DNA of 62,041 bases from JBGPOS01 sp041488155 (GTDB taxonomy: Bacteria; Chloroflexota; Dehalococcoidia; Tepidiformales; Tepidiformaceae): NCBI GenBank assembly GCA_041488155.1, contig JBGPOS010000016.1, positions 1 through 62,041 of the forward strand. The letters are read 5' to 3'. The position numbers and the translations under genes were made by a program. A model generated the notes under the pieces. It worked only from the letters and a program-made list of their open reading frames with translations. It searched no databases and was not told the DNA's origin. Numbering within the stretch: position 1 is the first letter of the stretch; each line of letters opens with the position of its first letter. Positions 17,835 through 25,704 of the stretch are shown here, piece after piece.

Positions 17835-18536
17835 GTGGCCGGGCTGATCCTGGTCGAGGTGGCACGCGCCGGGCCGCGCCATCCCCTTCCCCCCTGTCGC
17901 TTCGCTTTCCCCGACCCACGCCGCGCGGACTCCACCGGCCTCGTCGCCACAGGCGGCGACTTTGCCCCCGAGACGATCGTCGAGGCTTACCGCCACGGCA
18001 TCTTCCCATGGCCTCACCCCGGCGAGGAGTACCTCTGGTTCTCCCCCGACCCCCGGGCCGTCATCCCGATCGGCGGCCTCCACGTCTCCCGCCGGCTCGC
18101 CCGCACCCTTCGCGCCGGCCGCTTTCGCGCCACCATGGACGCCGCCTTCCCCGCTGTCATCGCCGCCTGCGCCGACCGCCCGGAAGGCACCTGGATCACC
18201 CCGGCTATCATCGCCGCCTATTGCCGGCTCTACGAACTGGGCTGGGCACACAGCTTCGAAACCTGGACCGCCGAGGGCAGCCTCGCCGGTGGCCTCTACG
18301 GGGTTGCCGTCGGGGCCCTCTTCGGCGCCGAGTCCATGTTCCACCGCACCCCCGACGCCTCGAAGGTCGCGATGGTCGCCATGATGGAAGAGGCGGAACG
18401 AACCGGCATGCAGCTCGTCGACGTCCAGCTCCTCACACCCCACCTCGCCGCGATGGGCGCCATCGAGATCCCGCGAGCCGACTACCTCGCGCGGGTGAGC
18501 AAGGCTACCGCCTCCGCGGGATGGCCCTCGCCCTGA
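17835..18536 (+). CDS. aat: Leucyl/phenylalanyl-tRNA--protein transferase
   Basis: Adds Leu or Phe from aminoacyl-tRNA to N-terminal Arg or Lys of proteins, marking them for ClpS/ClpAP degradation. 233 residues from a GTG. FPDPRRADSTGLVATGGDF, then YRHGIFPWPHPGEEYLWFSPDPRAVIP, TWITPAIIAAYCRLYELGWAHSFETW and MFHRTPDASKVAM are all family hallmarks. A member outside Proteobacteria is less usual but well known. Its place directly behind leuCD is probably transcriptional convenience, although Leu is the transferred residue. Confidence 0.93.
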   Translation: MAGLILVEVARAGPRHPLPPCRFAFPDPRRADSTGLVATGGDFAPETIVEAYRHGIFPWPHPGEEYLWFSPDPRAVIPIGGLHVSRRLARTLRAGRFRATMDAAFPAVIAACADRPEGTWITPAIIAAYCRLYELGWAHSFETWTAEGSLAGGLYGVAVGALFGAESMFHRTPDASKVAMVAMMEEAERTGMQLVDVQLLTPHLAAMGAIEIPRADYLARVSKATASAGWPSP

Positions 18537-18712
18537 GCCGCCAGGCCCTGCGCGCGCTGTTCCGTGATGGCCGCCCAAGTGTTCCCCGCGGTGCTTCAGC
18601 TGAATTGACGCGGCGACGAGCGAACGTTTCGCCGAGCCAGCATCCCCCGGAGGCTTGAAGGCACGCTCCGCGAGCTTTCTAGGTCCCGGTTGCGGCGTGG
18701 CATAATCCGGCT

Positions 18713-20179
18713 GTGGAATCGCCGCCCGTCCAGTTCGCGCGAACCGTCGACGGGTTGAACATTGCCTACACCGATGCCGGCGACGGCGAGCCGCTGGTCT
18801 TACTCCCCCTGGGCCCCTACGGCCACCAGCAAATGCTGTGGGACATTCAGGAGTATCGCGAGTGGCTCCTCGCCATCGGTCGCGGGCGCCGGCTCATAGC
18901 GTACGACGGCCGCGGCGCCGGCCAGTCGTCGAGGCCGGTCGACCACAGTACGTTCGAAGACTGGCTCAGTGACCTGGACGCCGTCGTCTCACGGCTGGAC
19001 GTCGGTGCTCCTCGGAGTAGGCGAGTGCTTGTCGCTGCGCGGCCAGTGCCCGGAGAGGATCGGTCTCGGCGAAAGCCCGGCCATGGGCATACAGGGTGAA
19101 CGCAACCCAAGTGGGGTTGCCGTGTGCGTCGGTTCGTCCTTGGGGCGATCAACTTCGGCGCGATGCAGGCCGTCCGGTATGCGGCGGAGCATCCAGCGGC
19201 TGTCGCGGGGCTGGTGCTCTGGGCCCCAGTCCTCGATGACGCAGCGCACCGCCGCCGTTCCGCGACCACCGCCATGCGGGAGATGGCACGCCTCGATTGG
19301 GATGCTTATGCGGAGGTCGCTGGAAGCGCTTTCGGGTTCGCGTCGCCGGACGGTGCGAAGGCCTGGGCCGAGATGGTCCGCCAATCGGGTGATGCCGCCG
19401 GGTACATCATGGTGATGGAGTCGGTGTCGGCAATCAACTTGATGCCGGAAGCTGCCCGCCTTCGAGTGCCTGCGCTCATCTTCCACAATCGCCAGAACCG
19501 CTTCGTGCGCGTCGAAATGGTGCAAGAAACCGCCGCCACGATCCCCGGCGCACGGCTTGTGGTGCTGGAGCATGGCGTCGGCCACGTGCTCGGGGATCTC
19601 GAACGCCAGTGCAGCGCGATCGATGGTCTCTTCAGTGGGGCCTTCGGACGGGCTGCTGTCGATCCTGGCCCATCGCCCACCCCCTTCCGCACCATGCTCT
19701 TTACGGACCTCGAAGGGCACACGGCGATGATGTCGCGCCTCGGAGACGCAAAGGGGCGCGAGGTGCTGCGGGAGCACGAGCGAATCACCCGCGAAGCGCT
19801 TGCCGCCCACGGCGGGCAGGAAGTGAAGACCATGGGAGACGGCTTCATGGCCAGCTTTGGCTCGGCCCAGAAGGCGATCGAGTGCGCCATCGCCCTGCAG
19901 CAGGCGGTTCAGGGCGGCATCGGTGGGCAGCGGCTTCGCATCCGCGCGGGGCTCAACGCGGGCGAACCGATCGCCGAGGACGACGACCTCTTCGGTTCGA
20001 GCGTGATCGCGGCGGCGCGGATCGCCGCCAGGGCGACGGGCGGCCAGGTGCTCGTCGCCGACGTGGTCCGCCAGCTGGTCGCGGGCAAAGGTTTCCTCTT
20101 CCACGACACGGGCGAACACGACCTCAAGGGGCTGGAAGAGCCGGTCCGCCTGTGGGAGCTGCGGTGGGAGGGCGCCTGA
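18713..20179 (+). pseudogene. Alpha/beta-hydrolase-class III adenylate cyclase fusion, disrupted by an in-frame stop-bearing insertion
   Basis: The first piece (GTG 18713 to a TGA at 19097) has the hydrolase start VDGLNIAYTDAGDGEPLVLL, YDGRGAGQSSRP and DLDAVVSRLDV. The second (from GTG 19124, same frame) resumes with RRFVLGAINFGAMQAV, the nucleophile elbow region, then GLVLWAPVLDD. The C-terminal 170 residues are a class III cyclase: FTDLEGHT and MGDGFMASF supply the metal Asp residues and SSVIAAARIAA the Arg. Such fusions are common in Actinobacteria and Chloroflexota. Note that the elbow has NFG where a Ser nucleophile is usual. About 123 bp between the halves are foreign. CATAAT at 18701-18706 lies six bases before the GTG. 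Confidence 0.7.
19004..19126 (-). other. Inserted fragment encoding part of an unrelated protein on the minus strand
   Basis: Removing about 123 bp (41 codons) here joins VSRLDV to RRFVLGAINFG in frame and restores the hydrolase. Read on the minus strand the insert is open and protein-like: GNPTWVAFTLYAHGRAFAE, then TDPLRALAAQRQALAYSEEHR. This resembles the TPR-like region of large cyclase or LuxR-type ATPases. GTCGGT occurs at both edges (19001-19006, 19128-19133). No transposase ends are seen. It may be an illegitimate recombination product or an assembly chimera. Confidence 0.55.
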
Positions 20180-20400
20180 TGACTGACTACCACATCAACA
20201 TCTTCTACAGCACCGAAGACGCCTGCTACGTGGCCGACATCCCGGACCTCGAGTTCTGCTCTGCCTTCGGCGCGACCCCGGAAGAGGCGCTCGCCGAGTT
20301 ACGCATCGCAAGAGAGGCGTGGCTCGCAGCCGCTCGCCACAAGGGCGATCCCATCCCCGAGCCGCACTACCGCCCGGTCATCTACCAGCTCAGCCAGTAG
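20179..20400 (+). CDS. HicB-like antitoxin-family protein (orphan)
   Basis: 73 residues. NIFYSTEDACYVADIPDLEFCSAFGATPEEALAELRIAREAWLAAAR, here given over its two strands and helix, is the partial RNase H-like HicB fold. It stops before a DNA-binding tail. The ATG overlaps the TGA of the broken cyclase gene by one base. No HicA gene adjoins it, so it is an orphan or a regulator-like relative. A complete hicAB pair exists at 61184-61854. Confidence 0.75.
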   Translation: MTDYHINIFYSTEDACYVADIPDLEFCSAFGATPEEALAELRIAREAWLAAARHKGDPIPEPHYRPVIYQLSQ

Positions 20401-20432
20401 CCACTCCTACCGCGACACTCGCTTCCCACTCT

Positions 20433-20480
20433 CCCCTTCTCCCGGCGCCCCGGGAGAAGGGGCCGTGGGATGAGGGTCGG
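20433..20480. repeat. REP-like palindromic element
   Basis: CCCCTTCTCCCGG (20433-20445) and CCGGGAGAAGGGG (20450-20462) form a perfect 13-bp stem with a 4-base loop, followed by CCGTGGGATGAGGG. Related copies occur at about 21727, 23050, 23166, 25567, 26877 and 57483, always between genes. The hairpin could also end transcripts from the HicB side. Confidence 0.7.
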
Positions 20481-20590
20481 CGCCGATGCCCCCTCGGCAT
20501 CACCGCCATCACCCTCGAGTCTTAGACACCACACGGTCAGCCGCCGTATCTTCGCCCCACACCACGAAAGGCGTGGACCGGCGGCGCTGT

Positions 20591-20618
20591 CCCCTGTCCC
20601 CTGTAACCTGTCCCCTAT
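20591..20618. repeat. 7-bp tandem repeat array running into the leuB start codon
   Basis: Four heptamers, CCCCTGT, CCCCTGT, AACCTGT and CCCCTAT, directly abut each other, and the AT of the last belongs to the ATG of leuB. No Shine-Dalgarno is present. Comparable arrays end one base before the purL and mutM start codons. Confidence 0.7.
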
Positions 20619-21705
20619 GCCCTCGTACAGCATCCTCCTCACCCCCGGCGACGGCATCGGCCCCGAAGTCATGGCCGAAGCCACGAAGGTCCTCGCCCGC
20701 GTCGAACGCCGTTTCGGCCACGAGTTCCACTACGACGAAGAGACCATCGGCGGCTCCGCCATTGACCGCTTCGGCACCGCGCTCCGCGATGAGACGCTCA
20801 CGAAGGCGAAAGCTTCGGCGGCTGTCCTCTTCGGCGCCGTCGGCGGCCCGAAGTGGGACGACCCCCGCGCGAAGGTCCGCCCCGAACAGGCCATCCTCGG
20901 CATGCGGAAGGGACTTGGCCTCTTCGCCAACCTTCGACCCGTCAAGATCCACCCCCTCATGCTCGGCGACAGCACTATCCGCCCCGAAGTCCTCGAAGGC
21001 ACCGATATGGTCGTCATCCGCGAGCTCACCGGCGGGATCTACTTCGGCAAACCCCAGAAACGCTGGTCCAACAGCCGCGGCCGCCAGGCCGTCGACACCC
21101 TTCGCTACAGCGAGCGCGAAGTCGTTCGCATCCTCCACGTGGCCTTCCAGTTGGCCCGCACCCGCCGCAAGAAGGTCACGAGCGTGGATAAGGCCAACAT
21201 CCTTGACACGAGCCGCATGTGGCGGGAGATCGCCACCGAGGTCGGCCGCCAGTACCCCGACGTCGCCCTCGACCACATCCTGGTCGACGCCTGCGCGATG
21301 CATCTGCTTCGCCGCCCCGCGAGCTTCGACGTCATCGTCACCGAGAACCTTTTCGGCGACATCCTGACCGACGAAGCCGCCATGCTTGCCGGCTCGATGG
21401 GGATGATGCCCTCCGCCAGCCTCGGCAGGCGGCGGAAAGACGGCCGCGGCATCGGACTCTACGAGCCTATCCACGGCAGCGCCCCTGACATCACCGGCCA
21501 GCGCAAGGCCAACCCCCTCGCCATGATCCTCAGCGCCGCCATGATGCTCCGCCTCTCCCTTGGTCTCGAAGCCGAAGCCGCCGCCGTCGAATCTGCGGTC
21601 GACCAGGTCATTCGCGAAGGCTACCGCACCCCCGACATCGCCGGCCCCGGCAGCACCCCCGTCGATACGGCCAGGATGGGCAGCCTCGTCGCGGAGCGGA
21701 TCTAG
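20617..21705 (+). CDS. leuB: 3-isopropylmalate dehydrogenase
   Basis: Oxidatively decarboxylates 3-isopropylmalate with NAD to the precursor of leucine. 362 residues. LLTPGDGIGPEVMAEATKVL opens the protein. FANLRPVKIHP, IRELTGGIYFG, DKANILDTSRMWRE and NLFGDILTDEAAMLAGSMGMMPSA (over two strands) carry the substrate Arg, Tyr, Lys and metal Asp residues; YEPIHGSAPDITGQ is the NAD site. The start is the first ATG with family sequence and lies inside a heptamer repeat. It is 2.8 kb from leuCD with an unrelated disrupted gene between. Confidence 0.96.
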   Translation: MPSYSILLTPGDGIGPEVMAEATKVLARVERRFGHEFHYDEETIGGSAIDRFGTALRDETLTKAKASAAVLFGAVGGPKWDDPRAKVRPEQAILGMRKGLGLFANLRPVKIHPLMLGDSTIRPEVLEGTDMVVIRELTGGIYFGKPQKRWSNSRGRQAVDTLRYSEREVVRILHVAFQLARTRRKKVTSVDKANILDTSRMWREIATEVGRQYPDVALDHILVDACAMHLLRRPASFDVIVTENLFGDILTDEAAMLAGSMGMMPSASLGRRRKDGRGIGLYEPIHGSAPDITGQRKANPLAMILSAAMMLRLSLGLEAEAAAVESAVDQVIREGYRTPDIAGPGSTPVDTARMGSLVAERI

Positions 21706-21726
21706 CGCCGCTGTATCCGCGGCGTC

Positions 21727-21812
21727 ACTCTCCCTCGCCCGCAGCAGCGGGAGAGGGGCCAGGGGTGAGGGCCGGCGCCCCCGGGAGAAGGGGCCGGGAG
21801 ATGAGGGCGCGA
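21727..21812. repeat. REP-like elements, two partial copies
   Basis: CTCTCCCTCGCCCGC pairs with GCGGGAGAGGGG and is followed by CCAGGGGTGAGGGCCGG. A second half-copy (CCGGGAGAAGGGGCCGGGAGATGAGGG) follows at about 21781. Together they fill the gap behind leuB. Confidence 0.6.
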
Positions 21813-21841
21813 CGCATGTCTGGGGACCCTCCGGACCGGGA

Positions 21842-21871
21842 TTGTCCACAACCGCACCCGCCACCTATAGT
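21842..21871 (+). promoter_or_regulatory. Promoter of the ecdysteroid-kinase-like gene
   Basis: TTGTCC (21842-21847) and TATAGT (21866-21871) are separated by 18 bp, a good vegetative-type promoter, 25 bases before the ATG. GGAGGATC lies between as the Shine-Dalgarno. Confidence 0.6.
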
Positions 21872-21895
21872 CCGCCCTGACCCGGAGGATCCTCG

Positions 21896-23038
21896 ATGGC
21901 TCAGCTCCCGGTGCCTCGTCTCGCCGAACAGATAACGCCCGAGTGGCTCACCGCCATCCTTTCCGAAGGCGGCCACCTTGGCGCGGCGCGCGTGACCGGG
22001 GTCACCCTGACCGAGATTGGCGCGGGCCGCGGCTTCGTCGGCCTCACGCTTCGCATCGTCCCCGAATACGATCGCCCGGCACCGGACGCACCGCAGAGCC
22101 TGGTCGCCAAGCTCCCCACGCCCGTCGCGTACGACCCTTCGTACGGGCCGCTGATCGCGCTGCTCTATTCCACAGAGATCCAGTGGTACCGCGACATGGC
22201 GCCAACCTGCCCCGTACGCGTCCCCCGCTGCTACGGCGGCGTCATGGCTCCGGACGAAGGGTGCTTCGTCCTCCTCCTCGAAGACCTTGGCCACCTTGGC
22301 ATGCTCGACCAGGCCACGTCCTGCTCAGACGACCAGGCCCGTGTGATCGTGAGGGAGCTTGCTCGCCTCCACGCCCGCTGGTGGGAACACCCCGACCTTC
22401 GTACCAGCCCCTGGCTGCCTCAGCCCGAATTCCAGTTGGAGATGGTCGGGGGCCTCATCGACCTCGCCTGGGCGAGCTTCTGGGAGCGGCTGGGGCCGCG
22501 CCTCGACCCGCGATTCGAAGAGGTCGGCTTGCGCCTGCGCGCCCAGGTCCGCGAGTTGGTCGCCGATGGCGCCGCTTCGGCGAGCACTCTCGTCCACGGT
22601 GACTACCGCATAGAGAACTTCATGTTCGGCGAACCTGGCACGGCCGACGAACTCGTCGTGCTCGACTGGCAGATCGCCGGTCGTGGCTCTGGCGCGCGCG
22701 ATCTCGCCTACTTCACCGCCCAGAGCCTGACACCGGAAGCCCGCCGCCGTCTCGAACCCGGACTGATCCGCCTCTACCACGAAACGCTCGCTGCCGAAGG
22801 CGTCACCGGCTATTCCGTCGATAACCTCGCGCTCGACTACAAACGGGGGCTCCTGATTGCCATGTGGATCCCCGTGAACGGCGTCCGCGCCCTCGACACA
22901 TCCACTGCCCCGGACGACCCGGTCGAGCTGGAACTGTTCCAAAAGGTGATGGAGGCTGGCGAAGCACTTATCACGATGATCGCCGAGCGCAACGTAGCGG
23001 CAGTGTTGGAAAACGACGCCGCAAGCGTCTTGGCCTAG
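21896..23038 (+). CDS. Ecdysteroid-kinase-like / aminoglycoside-phosphotransferase-fold protein
   Basis: 380 residues with the kinase-like fold of the EcKinase/APH group. The N-lobe has SLVAKLPT (the Lys) and STEIQWYRDM (the Glu). The hinge is CFVLLLEDLG, the catalytic loop is LVHGDYRIENFMF and the metal Asp is in VVLDWQIAGRGSGARDLAYF. It should phosphorylate a small molecule, but the substrate is unknown; bacterial members are often near lipid or steroid catabolism genes, which are not obvious here. It has its own promoter and appears to stand alone. Confidence 0.82.
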   Translation: MAQLPVPRLAEQITPEWLTAILSEGGHLGAARVTGVTLTEIGAGRGFVGLTLRIVPEYDRPAPDAPQSLVAKLPTPVAYDPSYGPLIALLYSTEIQWYRDMAPTCPVRVPRCYGGVMAPDEGCFVLLLEDLGHLGMLDQATSCSDDQARVIVRELARLHARWWEHPDLRTSPWLPQPEFQLEMVGGLIDLAWASFWERLGPRLDPRFEEVGLRLRAQVRELVADGAASASTLVHGDYRIENFMFGEPGTADELVVLDWQIAGRGSGARDLAYFTAQSLTPEARRRLEPGLIRLYHETLAAEGVTGYSVDNLALDYKRGLLIAMWIPVNGVRALDTSTAPDDPVELELFQKVMEAGEALITMIAERNVAAVLENDAASVLA

Positions 23039-23369
23039 TCTGCACCGACCTCCGCTTCTTCCGGCGCTCCGGGAGAAGGGGCCGGGGGATGAGGGCGCGA
23101 TGCGGACGAGCCGGGTCTCTGGGGAACACCCCTGACCGGGGTCAGAGCACGCGAGTGTGCACTGTTTCTCCCCCTCCCCCGCAGCGGGACAGGGGCAGGG
23201 GTGAGGGCCGGCGCTTCGGGAGAAGGGGCCAGGGGAAAAGGGCCCGACAGGTGCACCGGCGAGCCCTTTACCACAACGTTTGATTCACTCCACCACAATC
23301 ACAGCAGGAGTACGTTTCACCTGACGGCCGGACGGCGCCGTAACGGTCCATGGGAAGGTTGAACCCCCA
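23039..23369. other. 331-bp gap holding two REP-like elements
   Basis: No gene is supported. CCGGCGCTCCGGGAGAAGGGGCC at about 23060-23085 and CCCCCTCCCCCGCAGCGGG with GGGGTGAGGGCCGG and GGGAGAAGGGGCC at about 23170-23235 are REP-like copies. The last 90 bases are less GC-rich and probably contain the promoter of the IPT/TIG gene; GGGAAGG at 23352-23358 precedes its ATG. Confidence 0.5.
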
Positions 23370-25541
23370 ATGTCCGATCTATGTGCCCACCCTCAACGAA
23401 ATCTGATCCGCGCAATCGTCGTTACTGCCGTTATGGCAGCCGTCTTTCTTGCCCAACAATCGGGCGCCTCTGCTGTCTCCATCCCCGTCGTTACCTCTAT
23501 CAGCCCAACGAGCGGCAGCGTCGGCGCCGGTGTCACGATCCACGGCAGTGGCCTCACTGACGCCAGAAGTGTGACCTTCGACGGCGTCCTGGCGCTCTTC
23601 TCGGTTACAAACGACAACCAGGTTTTCGCCACCGCGCCAGCCCATGCTCCTGGACCGGCCCACGTCGTCGTTGCCACACTCGCGGGCACGAGCGTAGCCG
23701 GGCCGGCTGACGTCTTCACCTACCTCTTAACCGTGCCAGTGGTCACGGGTGTGGCCCCGCCGACGGGGGTCGCCGGCACGGTTGTGGCCATCACCGGTAC
23801 CGGCTTCACGGGGGCTACGGTCGTGAGCTTCGGAGGAGTTCCCGTCTTCCCTACGGTGGTGAGTGACACCCAGGTTTTCGCGACCGCACCGGTTCACGCC
23901 CTGGGGCCGGTCCATGTGCTGGTCACGGCTCCCGGGGGGACGAGCCCCGCTGTGGCAGCCGACCAGTTCACCTACGTTGTGGGCGGCCCGGTTGTCATCA
24001 GCGTCAGCCCTCTCAGCGGCACCACCGGCACGACCGTGGTCATCACCGGGACTGGCTTCGCCGGGGCGACGATCGTCGCGTTCGATGGCATTCCCTCCCT
24101 CTTTGTGAACAGCAGCAGCACCCAGATCACCGCGATAGCACCGGCCCACGTCCCCGCGGCGATTCACATCGTCGTCACCACCCCCGTGGGGACGAGCACC
24201 GCCGGGCCCGCCGACGTTTTCACCTATGTCGCAGGCGGTCCGGTGGTCACCACCATTAGCCCTTCCAGCGGGGTGGCTGGCACTGTCGTTACGATCATCG
24301 GCGTCGGGTTCACTGGCGCGACGAGTGTCAGCTTCGGTACCGTCCTCGTCCTTCCCACTGTCGTCAGTGACACCCAGATCTTCGCCACGGCTCCTATCAA
24401 CCTGCCGGGGAGCGTCCACGTCCTCGTGACCACCGCCGCCGGGACCAGCATCGCCTCAGCGGCGGACCTGTTCACCTACCCCGGAGCCGGCCCCGTGGTC
24501 ACGGCGATTAGCCCAACCAGCGGAGTCGCGGGGACGGCCGTCACCATCACCGGTGTGGGTTTTACCGGCGCCACCAGCGTTAGCTTTGGAGGAGTCGTCG
24601 CGATCCCGACGGTCCTGAGCGATATCCAGATTACCGTGAGCGCCCCGGTCAACCCGGCTGGTTCCACCGTCCACGTCCTGGTCACGACCCCATCCGGGAC
24701 GAGCGCCGCGGTTCCCGCAGACCTCTTCACCTACCTCGGCGGGGGCGTCGTGGTGACTAGTCTCAGTCCCACGAGCGGCGGCGCCGGCACCGTCGTGACC
24801 ATCACCGGCTTCGGCTTCACCGGAGCGACGAGCGTGACCTTCGGTGGCATTGGCGCGACCCCCACCGTGAGCAGCGATGTCCAGATTGTTGTCGTCGCCC
24901 CGGCAGGCCCGGTTGGCGCCGTCCACGTCATTGTCGTCGCCCCGCTGGGCGCCAGCGCGGCAGGGCCCGCCGACATCTTTACCTACCTCGGTGGGGGGCC
25001 CGTGGTCACGAACGTCAGCCCCTCGAGCGGATCTGCCGGCACGGCTGTCACCATCACCGGCTCCGGCTTTACCGGCGCCACGAGCGTGACCTTCGGCGGC
25101 GTCGGCGTGACTCCGACGGTCGTCAGCGACACCCAGATCCTCGCCGTCGCTCCGTCTGGCCCATCCGGGACCGTCGACGTACTGGTCATCACTCCGTCGG
25201 GGACAAGTGCGGCCGTCGCAGCTGACCAGTTCACCTACCCCGCCGGGGCCGTGGTCTACGCGCTCTCCTTCCGCTGGAGCCTCATAGCCTGGGGTGGTCC
25301 CGACGGGATGGGGATTGACGTGGCGCTCCGGGGTCAGGGCGGCGCCGCCGGCGGCGTCAACGACATCACCAGCCTGGTCACAGCCATCTTCCGTTGGAAC
25401 GCCGGGGCCCAGGTCTGGCTGGCTTACTTTCCGGGCGCGACCGGAGTGCCCGGGGCCAACGACTTTGCAGTCTTCACTCAGGGCGGGGTCTACTGGATCG
25501 CGATCGTCGGCCCGGCGCAGGTGACCTGGCACGTCTCCTGA
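23370..25541 (+). CDS. Secreted protein with seven IPT/TIG repeats and GWNLV-like C-terminal module
   Basis: 723 residues. A signal peptide (about 10-35) is followed by seven tandem IPT/TIG immunoglobulin-like domains of about 84 residues. Each has PVVTxISPTSG, GTxVTITGxGFTGATxVxFG, SDTQI and a closing FTY. Repeats 4-7 are very similar to each other, suggesting recent duplication. The last 95 residues (ALSFRWSLIAWGG, IFRWNAGAQVWLAYFPG, FTQGGVYWIAI) are the module shared with the matrixin-like and 992-residue proteins. It is likely a surface adhesin or scaffold. No anchor helix is visible at the C-terminus, so attachment, if any, may use the shared module. Confidence 0.88.
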   Translation: MSDLCAHPQRNLIRAIVVTAVMAAVFLAQQSGASAVSIPVVTSISPTSGSVGAGVTIHGSGLTDARSVTFDGVLALFSVTNDNQVFATAPAHAPGPAHVVVATLAGTSVAGPADVFTYLLTVPVVTGVAPPTGVAGTVVAITGTGFTGATVVSFGGVPVFPTVVSDTQVFATAPVHALGPVHVLVTAPGGTSPAVAADQFTYVVGGPVVISVSPLSGTTGTTVVITGTGFAGATIVAFDGIPSLFVNSSSTQITAIAPAHVPAAIHIVVTTPVGTSTAGPADVFTYVAGGPVVTTISPSSGVAGTVVTIIGVGFTGATSVSFGTVLVLPTVVSDTQIFATAPINLPGSVHVLVTTAAGTSIASAADLFTYPGAGPVVTAISPTSGVAGTAVTITGVGFTGATSVSFGGVVAIPTVLSDIQITVSAPVNPAGSTVHVLVTTPSGTSAAVPADLFTYLGGGVVVTSLSPTSGGAGTVVTITGFGFTGATSVTFGGIGATPTVSSDVQIVVVAPAGPVGAVHVIVVAPLGASAAGPADIFTYLGGGPVVTNVSPSSGSAGTAVTITGSGFTGATSVTFGGVGVTPTVVSDTQILAVAPSGPSGTVDVLVITPSGTSAAVAADQFTYPAGAVVYALSFRWSLIAWGGPDGMGIDVALRGQGGAAGGVNDITSLVTAIFRWNAGAQVWLAYFPGATGVPGANDFAVFTQGGVYWIAIVGPAQVTWHVS

Positions 25542-25566
25542 CAGCCAACGCCCGGGGATAGAACTG

Positions 25567-25613
25567 CTCCCCTTCTCCCGCGCTGGGGTATATGGGGCGG
25601 GGGGATGTGGGCG
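25567..25613. repeat. Degenerate REP-like element
   Basis: CCCCTTCTCCCGCGCTGGGG and the trailing GGGGGGATGTGGG recall the REP-like family, but the stem is imperfect (the right arm reads TGGGGTATATGGGG). It lies between the IPT/TIG and citrate synthase genes. Confidence 0.45.
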
Positions 25614-25661
25614 AAAGGCCCCCCCGGCGTCGCCCTGGACCCTCCACGTAGCCTCGCTCGA

Positions 25662-25688
25662 TGGTAGAATTGCGCGGCTGTATACAAT
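25662..25688 (+). promoter_or_regulatory. Extended -10 promoter(s) of citrate synthase
   Basis: TGGTAGAAT (25662-25670) is an extended -10 element, and a second -10-like TACAAT is at 25683-25688. No clear -35 hexamer is seen for either. CCGGAGGATCC follows as the Shine-Dalgarno. Confidence 0.45.
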
Positions 25689-25704
25689 CGCCGGAGGATC
25701 CACC

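Noticed and set aside
20509..21864. Minus-strand frame of 451 codons opposite leuB
   Set aside because: leuB is certain from its motifs; the antisense product is low-complexity.
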